From Mytilus edulis (lineage: Eukaryota; Mollusca; Bivalvia; Mytilida; Mytilidae): DNA of 64,000 nt. The position numbers and the translations under genes were made by a program. The stretch spans positions 83,216,604 through 83,280,603 of the forward strand of contig NC_092349.1 of NCBI RefSeq assembly GCF_963676685.1. Direction: 5' to 3'. Positions 47,501 through 57,647 of the stretch are shown piece by piece. The first letter of the stretch is position 1. The number at the start of each line of letters is the position of its first letter. Below the pieces are notes generated by a model. It was given only the letters and a program-made list of their open reading frames with translations. It searched no databases and was not told the DNA's origin.

Positions 47501-50079
47501 AAAGGGATATAGCAAAGCAATATGCAATGTTTTCGCCATTTTATATGGTTCAACACTTATCAAAGCACAACATTGAGTCCATATTTGAGCAAGAGGTTCT
47601 AAGTGTCGCCCATCATGCGGCTTATATGGGTATTTGGCAAATGGCAGCAATTTCCAATGCGTTACTCAGAGAGGTTGTCTCAGTGTATCCAGTGTATGCT
47701 GGACTAACCATCAGAAAGGACCTTCATAGACACTTTTTTCCATTCAAGCAGACATACAATACAGACCTACTTCCAGCACATATTATGTGGACAAACACAG
47801 GAGGAATTGACGATAAACCTTCAGAATGGGTGCCAAATCACTTTGTTGTACTTTTGCAAATGGAAAAACCAAAAGAACCATTTGACGATGATTTAGTTGT
47901 TTTGGAAGAACAAAGCACACCAGATTTATCAATGGATTTATTTGGTTCTGATCTGATAAGCAGTGTATTTGGAAATATTCTAGAAATGACATATGACATT
48001 GATAGTATGGATAAAGACGTTGGTGCAGTAAATGATATTGGTACAGAAAATATGACAGTTAATGGTATAGAAAAAGCAGATGGATTGAAGACAACAAAGA
48101 TATCCGATGGCATGGAGACAACAGAGACATCAGATAGCTTAGAGACAACAGAGAAAGCAGATGGTATGGAGACAACAGAGAAAGCAGATGTCTTGGAGAC
48201 AACAGCGAAAGCAGAAGGCATGGAGACAACAGAGAAAGCAGAAGACATGGAGACAACATATAAAGCAGATGGCATGGAAACAACAGAGAACGCAGATGTC
48301 TTGGAGACAACAGAGACAGCAGATGGCATGGAGATAACAGAGAAAGCAGAAAGCTTAGAGACAACAGAGAAAGTATATGGTATGGAGACAACAGAGAAAG
48401 CAGATGTCTTGGAGACAACAGAAAAAGTAGATGGTATGGAGACACCAGCGAAAGCAGAAGGCATGGAGACAACAGAGATATATGATAGCTTTAAGACAAC
48501 AGAGAATTCAGATGGCTTGATGACAACAGAGAAAGCAGTTGGTATGATGTCTTCAGAGAAAGTAGATGGGTTAGAGATAATTGAGAAAACAGATGGCTTG
48601 GAGACAACAGAGGAAGCAGATGGCCTGGAGACAACAGAGAAATCAGATGGCTTGTTGACAACAGAGAGAGTAGATGGTATGGAGACAATAAAGAGAGTAT
48701 ATGGCATGGTGACTCCAGAGAAAGCAGATGGCATGATGACTCCAGAGAAAGTACGTGGCTTTGGGACAACAGCGGAAGTAGATGGGCTGGAGACAACAGA
48801 GAAATCAGATGGCTTGTTGACAACAGAGAGAGTAGATGGTATGGAGGCAATAGAGAGAGTAAATGGCAAGGCGACTCCAGAGAAAGCAGATGGCATGATG
48901 ACTCAAGAGAAAGTACATGGCTTTGGGACAACAGAGAAAGCAGGTGGCTTGTTAACAACAGGGAAGTCAGATGGTATGGAGACAACAGAGAAAGCAGATG
49001 GCATGGTGACTCCAGAGATAGCAGATGGCATGGTGACTCCAGAGAAAGTAGATGGCTTGGAGACAACAGAGAAATCAGATGGCTTGGAGACAACAGAGAA
49101 ATCAGATGGTATGGAGACAACAGAGGAAGCAAATGGTGTGGAGACAACAGAGAAAGTAGATGGCATGGTGACCCCAGGGAAAGCAGATGGCATGGTGACT
49201 CCAGAGAAAGTAGATGGCTTGGAGACAACAGACAAAGCAGATTGCAAAAGGTAAGGGAATATTATTCTTTATTAATTTTGATATTGTTGAAATGAAGTTT
49301 TATTTGAAAAAAAATTTGTAAACTTCTCTCCTTTTTGATTTGTTTTAATATTTGTGTGATATATTATTTAACTGAAATGGTATGTCAAGTTTTTTTTTAT
49401 AATAATTATGTTATGAATTTAGGCTAATGCATCATGATGTGGGAAATTTCGTGTTGGTGAAACTTCAATGTGGACAAAAAAAAACACAGAATTTTGTTGC
49501 TGAGGTAAAAAGGTTCTTTGTTATTGTTATTTGTTTATTGTGTTTCGTTGATGTTCTTTCTCTTTTATTTTTCTTGCAGATTAATTATTGACATCAATCA
49601 CATTTGGTGTCCTTTGTTATTGCATGTTTCAGATTTAAGTTTTAATACTCATGTTTGGTACAGTGATAATAGGTGAGCCTATTGTTTAGTCTTATTGGAC
49701 TTTATTTGTCATTACTGATGTTTTATCTAAATCTTGCTGACTAATTAACTGATTACACATGTTCTCAATAATTTGATTTTGTTTTGGTTTGGACTAAAAT
49801 GTCAGTCTTTAAACAAGTTAAGTTTTTTTATAAAAGTCTTACACATCAACTTTTTTTATTTTGTTTAAATTACATCTTTCGTCTTTTTTCCAGATCGTTG
49901 ATATTGTTGAGGGAGAATATATACTGCGATACATGCAGAAGTGTAAATATGGTTACAAGTGGCCAGCGAGGGAAGATTCATCACAGGAACCTGAGGAACA
50001 TATTGTTCAAAGACTCGCTAAACCAAATACGACTGAAAAAAACAACAAGACATTCTTTCACTTTAAATTTGATAATTAA
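41525..50079 (+). CDS. Transposase-like / OTU-domain fusion protein with coding minisatellites, 5 exons
   Basis: Segments 41525-41544, 43780-43898, 44621-49250, 49423-49504 and 49894-50079 join in phase to 5,037 nt (1,678 residues). Order: basic coiled-coil N-terminus (to about 180); Cys-rich transposase-like core (about 370-710) with CEYC, CNICGEQ, VLDFGRNY (Asp 522), FTDGCSSQYK (Asp 609), FFGSRHGKGPGD-like and CFCEECLL; acidic 6-residue repeats ETVDGV/ETVDEV (about 805-870); OTU-type Cys protease with GDGNCLARC (Cys 960) and NHFVVLL (His 1120); about 45 copies of a 9-residue ETTEKADGM repeat (1193-1589); C-terminal module VGNFVLVKLQ to IVDIVEGEYIL. The Asp pair suggests a DDE-like nuclease fold, but no third acid is assigned. 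OTU enzymes cleave ubiquitin linkages. I do not recognise a named gene; introns suggest a domesticated host gene or an intron-bearing element. An alternative start is the ATG at 43781. Confidence 0.82.
41545..43779. other. Intron 1 of the fusion gene
   Basis: 2.2 kb, AT-rich, with no recognised repeats or exons. Confidence 0.5.
43780..43898 (+). CDS. Fusion gene exon 2
   Basis: 119 nt encoding MEMRPRKEKPAEEEG, then KLSNAEKQKRYRENLKLRP. Acceptor atttacag, donor GTAAGG. Confidence 0.78.
43985..44265 (-). repeat. Family B, inverted, single unit
   Basis: gccccacctacaatagtag to gacacattcttgtt, one unit of the type seen at 39615-40245. Lies in intron 2 of the fusion gene. Confidence 0.82.
44621..49250 (+). 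CDS. Fusion gene exon 3 (4.6 kb; transposase-like, OTU, repeats)
   Basis: A single very long exon after acceptor ctttttag, holding the basic region, transposase-like core, OTU domain and both minisatellites; donor GTAAGG. No stop interrupts it, although about 1.4 kb is repetitive. Confidence 0.9.
46894..47100 (+). repeat. 18-bp coding minisatellite
   Basis: gagacagtggatgaggtt-type units (ETVDEV/ETVDGV), about ten, between the transposase-like core and the OTU domain. Confidence 0.92.
48059..49247 (+). repeat. 27-bp coding minisatellite
   Basis: About 44 units of gagacaacagagaaagcaga plus tggtatg or variants, each a 9-residue ETTEKADGM-like repeat. Because 27 is divisible by three and the unit lacks stops in several frames, long antisense ORFs also appear. 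Confidence 0.94.
49423..49504 (+). CDS. Fusion gene exon 4
   Basis: 82 nt encoding LMHHDVGNFVLVKLQ, then QKKTQNFVAE. Acceptor gaatttag, donor GTAAAA. Confidence 0.8.
49894..50079 (+). CDS. Fusion gene terminal exon
   Basis: 186 nt encoding IVDIVEGEYILRYMQKCKYG, then YKWPAREDSSQEPEEH and TAA at 50077-50079. With exon 4 it forms a small beta-rich, Tudor/chromo-like module (inferred). AATAAA at 50397-50402 is a plausible poly(A) signal. Confidence 0.82.
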   Translation: MVDIVEGEYILRYMQKCKYGYKWPAREDSSQEPEEHIVQRLAKPNTTEKNNKTFFHFKFDN

Positions 50080-51553
50080 ATGTTTTCATTCATTTGACTT
50101 ACTATGTTTACTGGTAACACAGTGTCACAATTGCTTGAATAGTCCATAATTGTTTATTATTATTAATGGGTGTAGTAGTAAAAAATGTGGTAACACCAAA
50201 ATATATCCTTTCAACATTATTCTATCATTCAAGTTAGTTCTTTTTGTTGGCGTTTCTTATTGTTGTCCTTGGTTTTTGATGGCCCTTTTGTGTTTGCAGC
50301 TCCAATACACAAGTGAATGTGTACCATTCAATATGTGTTATGTTTGGTACTATTGCCTCAAGTGCAAAAGCTCAAACTTTTGAGCCTAGGTTGGAAAATA
50401 AAATTAGTATTTGCCACACGTGAACTATCATGGTAAAAAACTTGATAATGTCGATCTAGTATAAAGGTGGTATTTTGTTTATTTGCTTTCATCCATCCTT
50501 CATTGCCACTATACCCATTGTTTTTTGCTGAGGTCTCATAAAGCTAATATGGTAAACATGTTGATTGATTCGGCAAGCTTATTTTTCTATATTCACATAC
50601 ACTTAACATTTCATGGGCAAAAATCAATACCTAGTCATCTTTTTTTTCTCTGTTTGTGCTAAAAACCGCATGATGGGTATTGTACTTTGTTTGTATACCA
50701 CATTTGGCAATAGAAAATATCTCAACACTAAGTATAGTTCAAATATAACAATGAAAATACTAAAAAAAGGTAACAGACGTTGTGTTTTGACATCACGTCT
50801 GTTATATTGCCAAACGTAACATAGGTTACTATTTTGTATGAAATAGTTGGGTTTCTGCAGACTTTTCTTTAGCTTATATTAAACATTTTACAGAAACATT
50901 TCTTAACTTTTCAGATTCACTTATTTCATCAGTTAATCAACAGTAATACTCATTATAAGTATAACAATGTAGATGAAGTATGACCACACTACCAGCACAA
51001 TGTCAACAGATAAAAGTAGACGTCTATGGTTGAAAAATATTAACAAAAATGCACAATAAATGTTTCATTTATGTTGGAAATTGCTAGTCATCATCATTTG
51101 ATAGAGATTTATTCTTCTGATTTGAATAGAAACTGAATATTGATCGGTCAAGTAACGTGCGTTACCTTTCAACCACTATAATGAAAATGCTGTTTTAATG
51201 CCCCAAAACGGTATAAGTTATGTTCCTAACAACGTAGTTTAATTATTTATATATTAATCTTACAGGCTGCACAAAAAAAATAAAGATATGCTACGCTTTA
51301 AAATTTGGACATCTTTCACAATAGATATACACTGTACTGTGGAATGTCTCATATACATGATATACTTTTTTTTGAAGAAAATTTTTTAATTTAAAAGAAA
51401 AATTTACTTTTTTATAAATTGTTTGCTTGACATTCTTTTTCTAGTCATGAAAATGCCGTTTTTCATACCTGAACTTCACACCACATGACTACAGACAGCT
51501 GATACATGTATCACCATTAAAAAATTAAATTGAATTAATTCTTATATAACATT
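50080..51553. other. 3' flank of the fusion gene
   Basis: Probable 3' UTR up to about 50420, then AT-rich DNA without recognised features. Confidence 0.4.
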
Positions 51554-51597
51554 GTTGATTACATTTTCAGTATGAGTGCAGTGTTGATTACATTTTC
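51554..51597 (+). repeat. Left remnant of the CYP4 start-exon array
   Basis: gttgattacattttcagtat then gagtgcagt and gttgattacattttc, the same motif as 56569-57057, cut off by the LINE. Confidence 0.9.
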
Positions 51598-52260
51598 TTT
51601 TTTTTTTTTTTTTTTTTTTTAAATCATACATACTTTATTGAAAACTTTCACATTTGTTAGTTTGATACAGAAAGTACCGGTACCTTATCCCGGCCTCGTT
51701 AAACATTAGATTGTATATTTAGAAAAATTGTTAGTAATTGTTAGTACTCAAAATTACAAAATATATATACAGTACTCAAAATTACAAAATATATATACAG
51801 TATATTACATGTATATATATATATATATTGTGTATCAATTATTTCAATATTGATCAATAAAGTGAGAATTTTATTTAAGAGAGAATGTGAGAAGAGAAGA
51901 GAAAATAATAAATAATTAAAACACAAATACAAAACAAAAAACAAAAAATAAAAACTAGAGAAAAAAAAATAAAAATAAAAAATAGAAAGTCCTTGAAATT
52001 TGGAATTTGGCAGCAGTATTTTTTTTGGCAACATTAAATAGATTTGGCAAAGTTGGTTTTCCATTGTAAATAATTCATACAAACACAAAATAGATATTAG
52101 AGAATGTATATGCATTTTAGGCACAAAACAAGAACAAAAGACAATAAACAACATATAACAGTATATTAAATAAAAACATATATGATGGTGTGAAAAGGCT
52201 AAAATAAAATGCACAATAACATTACATAGGGTAATGCTAATTAAGTTGCTTAAGTGTAAA

Positions 52261-54882
52261 TTATTCTAATAATGGAAGCCAGGGGTCCCAGTAGAGGTTG
52301 GCAATTTGAAGAGGCTTTGTTTTAAAAAATATATTCTTTTCTAGTATTAGATTTTCTTTTAGATAGTTTTTCAGCCCTGCAAAATTTACTTGATTTTCAC
52401 ACAGTTTTGTTCTATAGATGAAGAATTTTGATAAAAGTATTATTAAGTTTTTTATTTTATTATTTTCTGTTTTTCCTAAATTTCCAAATAAAATTATATC
52501 CATGTTAAATGGAATAATTATTTGTGTTTGGTTATAAATCCAGTCCATGAGTCTTATCCACAGATCTGCTATTTTATGGCATGTCCAAAATATGTGTTCA
52601 ATATCTTCAGTAACTTCACTGCAGAAAGTACATTTATCGCTTTGTTTTATTTTTATCTTAAATAAAAATTTATTTGTGCCCAATATTCTGTGTATTATTC
52701 TATATTGGAACCAGTGGAGTTTTGAGCTTTTTGTGGAGTAAAAAGACATATTATGCACAGTTTTCCAATCAAAATTTTTGTTGAGTGTTAAGGACCATTT
52801 TTCTTCACATCTAAGTTTAGTACTGCTTTTTTCAAATAAAACATTATACATATCTTTCGAGCCTTTTCTTGATAAAAAAAATATTCTTATATTATTTGGC
52901 ATAATTGGTCCTAGTGTTTTATAACAATTGTTTATGGATATATAGTTTTTTAAAGCCTTTTTATATGATTTTATTGATAAAATGACCCCATTATAAGTAA
53001 GAAAGTTTGACTTAATTTTATAAATGTTTTGGAATTGTTGAAAAGTCATTGGTTTTCCCTCATCGTTTAATAAATCATTTATCAAAAAGATCCCTTTATC
53101 TATCCAGTCTTTATAGAAAATGGATGTTGTTCCTATTTTTATGTTTTCATTATTCCAGAGCGAATCTGATAAAAACTCCTCTTCATTTTTTGGTATGAAT
53201 TTATTTTGTAAATCTGTCCAAGCTTTAAAAACTTCTTCCCAAAAAGGGTTTTTACATCTTTTTGTTGGGCCTAAATAAATAAGGTTTTCAATACTAATTT
53301 TTTCAGTACTTTCTAATAGCTTATTTAGTTTTGGGTTGTTTTTCAACAACCGTCTTATCCAAGTTAGTTTCAATCCTTTTATATATTTGTCAATATCTAT
53401 CATTTTCAGCCCTCCTAATTTGTGTTCAGAACATAATATTTCTCTTTTAATCTTGTCAGGTTTGTTTTCCCAAATAAATGAATAAATTTTGTCAGTTAGT
53501 TGTTTTAAAGTATTTTTGCATGGTGCTTGTAATGTTAAAAACAGATGGTTCAATTTTGAAATAATTAGTGTCTTAATGCTAGTTATTTTTCCAACTGGTG
53601 TTAATGTTTGTTGAGACCAAATTTTTATTATATTTTCAATTTCTTTAATTCTTGGACCATAATTCAACAGTTCCATTTCATGCAAATTGACAGAAAAGTT
53701 TATTCCTAGTAATGTAAACCTACTGGAACCCCATTCCAATCCCCATTTTACACACATTGTGTCTTGACTATATTTTTTTTTGCCTATCCACACCACCTTT
53801 GTTTTGTCCAAGTTCATATGGAGACCAGACATTTCAGCATATTTTTGGAGTAAGCGAAGAGATGCATCTAGAGATTCAGGTGTACCGTCAAGTATTATTG
53901 ATGTGTCATCTGCGTATTGGGAGATAAGATATTCTGTGTCATCAATTTTAATTCCTTTAATTTCTTTGTTTTTTCTGATTAAAATTCCTAGAATTTCAGC
54001 ACATAAAAGAAAAATATAAGGTGATAAAGGATCCCCTTGTCTACAGCCTCTTTGAATCTGAAAGAAATCTGATAAAAAACAGTTTTGGGATACTGATGAG
54101 CTTATATTTGTGTAAAAAGTCTTTATCCAAAGTTTTATAGAGGGTCCAAAATTGAAAAAGTCTAATACTTCATTTATGAATTTCCATGATACCGAATCAA
54201 AAGCTTTTTCAAAATCTATGAGAAGGAGAAGACCTGGCAAATCATTTACCTCTGTATAGAATAAGATATCATATATGAGACGAGTGTTTTCTCCAATATA
54301 TCTTCCAGGAATAAAACCTGTCTGATCATTGCTAATAATAATGGGTAGAACAGATTTCATACGCTCTGCTATACAACTTGATGCTAGTTTATATGTTGTA
54401 TTCAAAAGACTTATTGGTCGCCAATTTTTCATAAACTGTCTAGGTTTATCACCTTTTGGTAAACAAGTAATAATACCCTGTTTTTGAGTTATTGATAATT
54501 CCCCCCTTTTGTAACCATAAATTATAGATCTGAAAACAAATTTTCCTACATTTATCCAAAAGAATTTAAAGAACTCATTTGTAAAGCCATCTGACCCTGG
54601 ACTTTTCTCATTTTTCATTCTACGCATAGCTGTTGTCAATTCATTATAAGTTATCTCCCCCTCTAAAGATTCTTTTAAAGTATCATTTAATTTTTTAATA
54701 TCAGAATCAGGTATTTCACTATTAAGATTTACTTCACTCAAGCTTTCTGTTTTAGTATACAGTTTTTTATAGTAATTTTTGGCCTCTTCTAATATTTTAT
54801 CTTGTTTACAAATTGTCTCCCCTTTTTCATTAACCAGTTTGGGGATGGTTTTATTTATAAAATGTTTAGTTTCCATATTCAA
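52261..54882 (-). CDS. LINE reverse transcriptase part
   Basis: 873-residue frame (first ATG at 54876). RT motifs: KSPGSDGFTNEFFK, RPISLLNTTYKL, LLIDFEKAFDSVSW, RGCRQGDPLSPYIFLL and catalytic YADD (QYADDTS). Near the C-terminus a CTFC...HIFWTCH Cys/His motif typical of L1/Tx1 proteins. It would copy LINE RNA at a nicked target. It should be continuous with the endonuclease frame but is separated by a one-base phase change in an A8 run at 54881-54888. No other stop is present. Confidence 0.93.
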   Translation of the reverse strand: MNMETKHFINKTIPKLVNEKGETICKQDKILEEAKNYYKKLYTKTESLSEVNLNSEIPDSDIKKLNDTLKESLEGEITYNELTTAMRRMKNEKSPGSDGFTNEFFKFFWINVGKFVFRSIIYGYKRGELSITQKQGIITCLPKGDKPRQFMKNWRPISLLNTTYKLASSCIAERMKSVLPIIISNDQTGFIPGRYIGENTRLIYDILFYTEVNDLPGLLLLIDFEKAFDSVSWKFINEVLDFFNFGPSIKLWIKTFYTNISSSVSQNCFLSDFFQIQRGCRQGDPLSPYIFLLCAEILGILIRKNKEIKGIKIDDTEYLISQYADDTSIILDGTPESLDASLRLLQKYAEMSGLHMNLDKTKVVWIGKKKYSQDTMCVKWGLEWGSSRFTLLGINFSVNLHEMELLNYGPRIKEIENIIKIWSQQTLTPVGKITSIKTLIISKLNHLFLTLQAPCKNTLKQLTDKIYSFIWENKPDKIKREILCSEHKLGGLKMIDIDKYIKGLKLTWIRRLLKNNPKLNKLLESTEKISIENLIYLGPTKRCKNPFWEEVFKAWTDLQNKFIPKNEEEFLSDSLWNNENIKIGTTSIFYKDWIDKGIFLINDLLNDEGKPMTFQQFQNIYKIKSNFLTYNGVILSIKSYKKALKNYISINNCYKTLGPIMPNNIRIFFLSRKGSKDMYNVLFEKSSTKLRCEEKWSLTLNKNFDWKTVHNMSFYSTKSSKLHWFQYRIIHRILGTNKFLFKIKIKQSDKCTFCSEVTEDIEHIFWTCHKIADLWIRLMDWIYNQTQIIIPFNMDIILFGNLGKTENNKIKNLIILLSKFFIYRTKLCENQVNFAGLKNYLKENLILEKNIFFKTKPLQIANLYWDPWLPLLE

Positions 54883-56054
54883 AAAAAACTAGATGGCTTT
54901 TCCCCTTCTTCAATCCATTGCATTTTTGACCTGATATAGTATCCCCTCATTTTTTCTTTCCTTATTATTCTAAGATCAGATTTATGGTGTTCAATTTCAT
55001 TTAATATTTCCTCTGTTAAGATGCTTTCCTCTAATTTCTGAATTTTTTCTGATAGTATTTTTTCCTCTTTATCTCTTTCCTTCTTTTTATAAGATGCATA
55101 GGAAATAGTTTTTCCTCTGATTTCTGTAAGTAATATTTCTAAAAAAAGTTGGTCATTTATTGTAAAGTGGATGTCTAAATCATTAATTTCTTCTAACGTT
55201 TCTCTATTATATACTAATGATGCATATTGGTCTTTTACTTTAAGTATAGTGTCTTTTATAGTTTTGGAGTATTCAATATCATGTAAAAGTGAGTTGTTAA
55301 ATTTCCATAATCCTTTTCCAAGTATGAAATCATTCATCTTTAGATTTAATATTATTGGGGAGTGATCTGATCTATAGCTGTTGTGATTTTGTACATCAAC
55401 TACATTTCGATTAAGGTCTTGGGATATTAAAAAGAAGTCTAATCTTGCTTGTTTTATGGGATTAGCTTTTCTCCATGTGAACTGTTTTAAATCTGGATTA
55501 ATTTCCCTAAAGGGGTCTGTTAAATTATAAAGATCTTTTAAGTCTAGAACTTTCTCCTTAGCTTTTGGGTTATTAATATTTTGATAATTATATGTATCAA
55601 GACTTTGGTTTTGTACTAAATTATAGTCTCCAGTTATAACAACTGATGGATTGTTTAAAGTTTCTATCATTCCACTCAGTTTTATATAAAAATCTGGTGT
55701 ATCTTTGTTTGGACCATATAAGGTTATTAGGGTCATTCTCTTTCCTTCGATTTCCATATCAATTCCTAACAAATTTCCTTGATCATCTTTTTTTACTTTA
55801 TGTATTTTATACTCAAAGTTTGTTGTCAATAAAATTGCTACCCCTCTTTGATTTGTAGCAAATGAATTAAATATGCACTCTCCTCCCCATAGATTTTTTA
55901 TTGATATTTCATCATTTTCTGAAAAATGTGTATCCTGTAAGCAATATATATTACAGTTTTTTGATTTAAGATAATCAAAAACATCTCTTCGCTTCTCTAT
56001 TGAATTAAGACCTTGACAGTTGTATGAGAGAAATTTTATACTATTATTACTCAT
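54879..56054 (-). pseudogene. LINE endonuclease part, frame broken at its 3' end
   Basis: Apurinic-endonuclease-like domain: SYNCQGLN, LQDTHFSEND, LYGPNKD, GDYNLV and SDHSPIIL motifs. It cuts target DNA to prime reverse transcription. The frame runs into TGA at 54879-54881 just after GEKPSSFF, the point where L1-like ORF2 proteins normally continue into the RT linker. A single-base loss in the A8 run explains it; sequencing error in the homopolymer is the alternative. Confidence 0.85.
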
Positions 56055-56568
56055 TTTCAAATGATATTTCTATTTTAAAAAACAAAAATATGTATTTTGT
56101 TAAATGCATAAAAGAAAACCAAGAAAAAACCCATACAGCTGTGTACTTAAAGTGTGTGAATGTGAAAATATCTTTGAGATGTCTGATCTCACCTGCCATG
56201 TCTGAGAAGAATTCAAATTGTAACCAGAATACACCAACAATGCTGCATAATATATTATACATTACTGTGCCAATAACATGAAATAGAGAAAAAAGACATA
56301 CAATTTGTAAAATGTAAAAATAGAAAGAAGAAAAAAATGAGATCATATATAATCAAAAAGAGACAAAGCAAGAAAATCAAATGGTTAAAAACAAATTATG
56401 TTGTTCAAAAAGCAACATATCCACTATTGTTCTATTTTCTTTTAAATAACAGAAATGATGTTCTCTATGTGTAATATCTTTATCATTAAAACTAGCTAGA
56501 GATGATTATCTCCCTTACATCATAAATCAATATAATGATTTGTGAGAGTCATTGATTGATATGATAAA

Positions 56569-57057
56569 GTTGATTACATTTTCAGTATGAGTGCAGTGTT
56601 GATGTCAGTTGTGATTGTTGATTACATTTTCAGTATGAGTGTAGTGTTGATTACATTTTCAGTATGAGTGCAGTGTTGATTACATTTTTAGTATGAGTGC
56701 AGTGTTGATGTCAGTTGTGATTGTTGATTACATTTTCAGTATGAGTGTAGTGTTGATGTCAGTTGTTATTGTTGATTACATTTTCAGTATAAGTGCAGTG
56801 TTGATGTCAGTTGTGATTGTTGATTACATTTTTAGTATGAGTGCAGTGTTGATGTCAGTTGTGATTGTTGATTACATTTTCTGTATGAGTGCAGTGTTGA
56901 TTACATTTTTAGTATGGGTGCAGTGTTGATGTCAGTTGTGATTGTTGATTACATTTTCAGTATGAGTGCAGTGTTGATGTCAGTTGTGATTGTTGATTAC
57001 ATTTTCAGTATGAGTGCAGTGTTGATGTCAGTTGTGATTGTTGATTACATTTTCAGT
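56569..57057 (+). repeat. 48-bp tandem array of a P450 start exon
   Basis: Units ATGAGTGCAGTGTTGATGTC to ATTTTCAGT encode MSAVLMSVVIVDYIFS in 16-residue steps; shorter 29-nt variants break phase. The last units are in frame with the CYP4 exon that follows. Confidence 0.93.
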
Positions 57058-57222
57058 ATGAGTGCAGTGTTGATGTCAGTTGTGATTGGAGTTATTGGAC
57101 TTGTTTTATTCTACATCACACAAAAGATCATCACATTCCTAAAATGGCACAGAAGGATGAAGAAAATATTGTCTCACTTCCCTGGACCAAAGCCTCATTG
57201 GTTCTTTGGTAATGCTTTGCAG
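57058..57222 (+). CDS. Cytochrome P450 family 4-like, first exon
   Basis: 55 residues in phase 0, donor GTACAA. It contains an N-terminal hydrophobic anchor (VLMSVVIGVIGLVLFYI), a basic stop-transfer stretch (KWHRRMKKI) and the proline-rich hinge FPGPKPHWFFGNALQ, which is characteristic of CYP4 enzymes (microsomal fatty-acid or xenobiotic hydroxylases). The heme-binding region is not in the window; the following sequence is repeats, so the remaining exons must lie to the right or the gene is broken. ATG at 57058 is the last of a series of repeated in-frame ATGs, the furthest in-phase one being in the array upstream. Confidence 0.82.
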
Positions 57223-57346
57223 GTACAATTTTAAAAATACATAAACAATATAAAAGCGTGTTTATCTTGACATAATATATATTGTAAAATTACTTCCCTT
57301 AGTAGTAGAAAAACATTGCATTGTAGGTGATATCTTCTTTTAATGA

Positions 57347-57647
57347 TTTTTGTTGAGCCTGCAACTTTTGTCGCTGAAAGCTCGACATAGGGAAAGTGAC
57401 CCGGCAGTGGCGGCATTAGCTAACTTGTTACTTAAAAGCTTTATATTTTAGAAGGTAGAAGACCAGGATGCTTCATACTTTGTATATGGATGCCTCATGT
57501 TACAAAGTTTCTGCCAGTCACATGTCCAATGTCCTTGACCTCATTTTCATGGTTCAGTGACTACTTGAAAAAAAAGTTTAGATTTTTTGTAATGTTAAAT
57601 TCTTCCTTATTATAAGTAAAAGGATAACTACATTTGGTATGTGTGTA
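57347..57647. repeat. Interspersed repeat family C, left part, split by copia
   Basis: Starts tttttgttgagcctgcaact, with the gagcctgcaac/...gctcgacat hairpin, and runs colinear with 61322-61645. The copy resumes at 63334 on the other side of the copia element. Confidence 0.85.

Larger units (their letters stand above)
51598..56568 (-). mobile_element. L1/Tx1-like LINE
   Basis: 4.97 kb on the minus strand, with an A-tail (T-run 51598-51620) at its 3' end, an endonuclease part (54879-56054) and an RT part (52261-54882). Flanked by gttgattacattttc at 51583-51597 and 56569-56583, consistent with a 15-bp target duplication, although the array it sits in repeats this motif anyway. About 500 bp upstream of the endonuclease codes for nothing obvious and no ORF1 was found, so the copy may be 5'-truncated. 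Confidence 0.9.

Noticed and set aside
47838..49247. Long antisense ORFs (up to 352 residues) across the fusion gene
   Set aside because: They are produced by the 27-bp repeat, whose unit is stop-free in several frames; their Ser/Val or Leu/His repeats have no other support.
51741..52214. 157-residue minus-strand ORF next to the LINE
   Set aside because: It sits in the AT-rich LINE 3' region before the A-tail; composition-driven and without motifs.
56047..56346. 99-residue frame considered as LINE ORF1
   Set aside because: Hydrophobic, Phe-rich, no RNA-binding or coiled-coil features; more likely 5' untranslated sequence.
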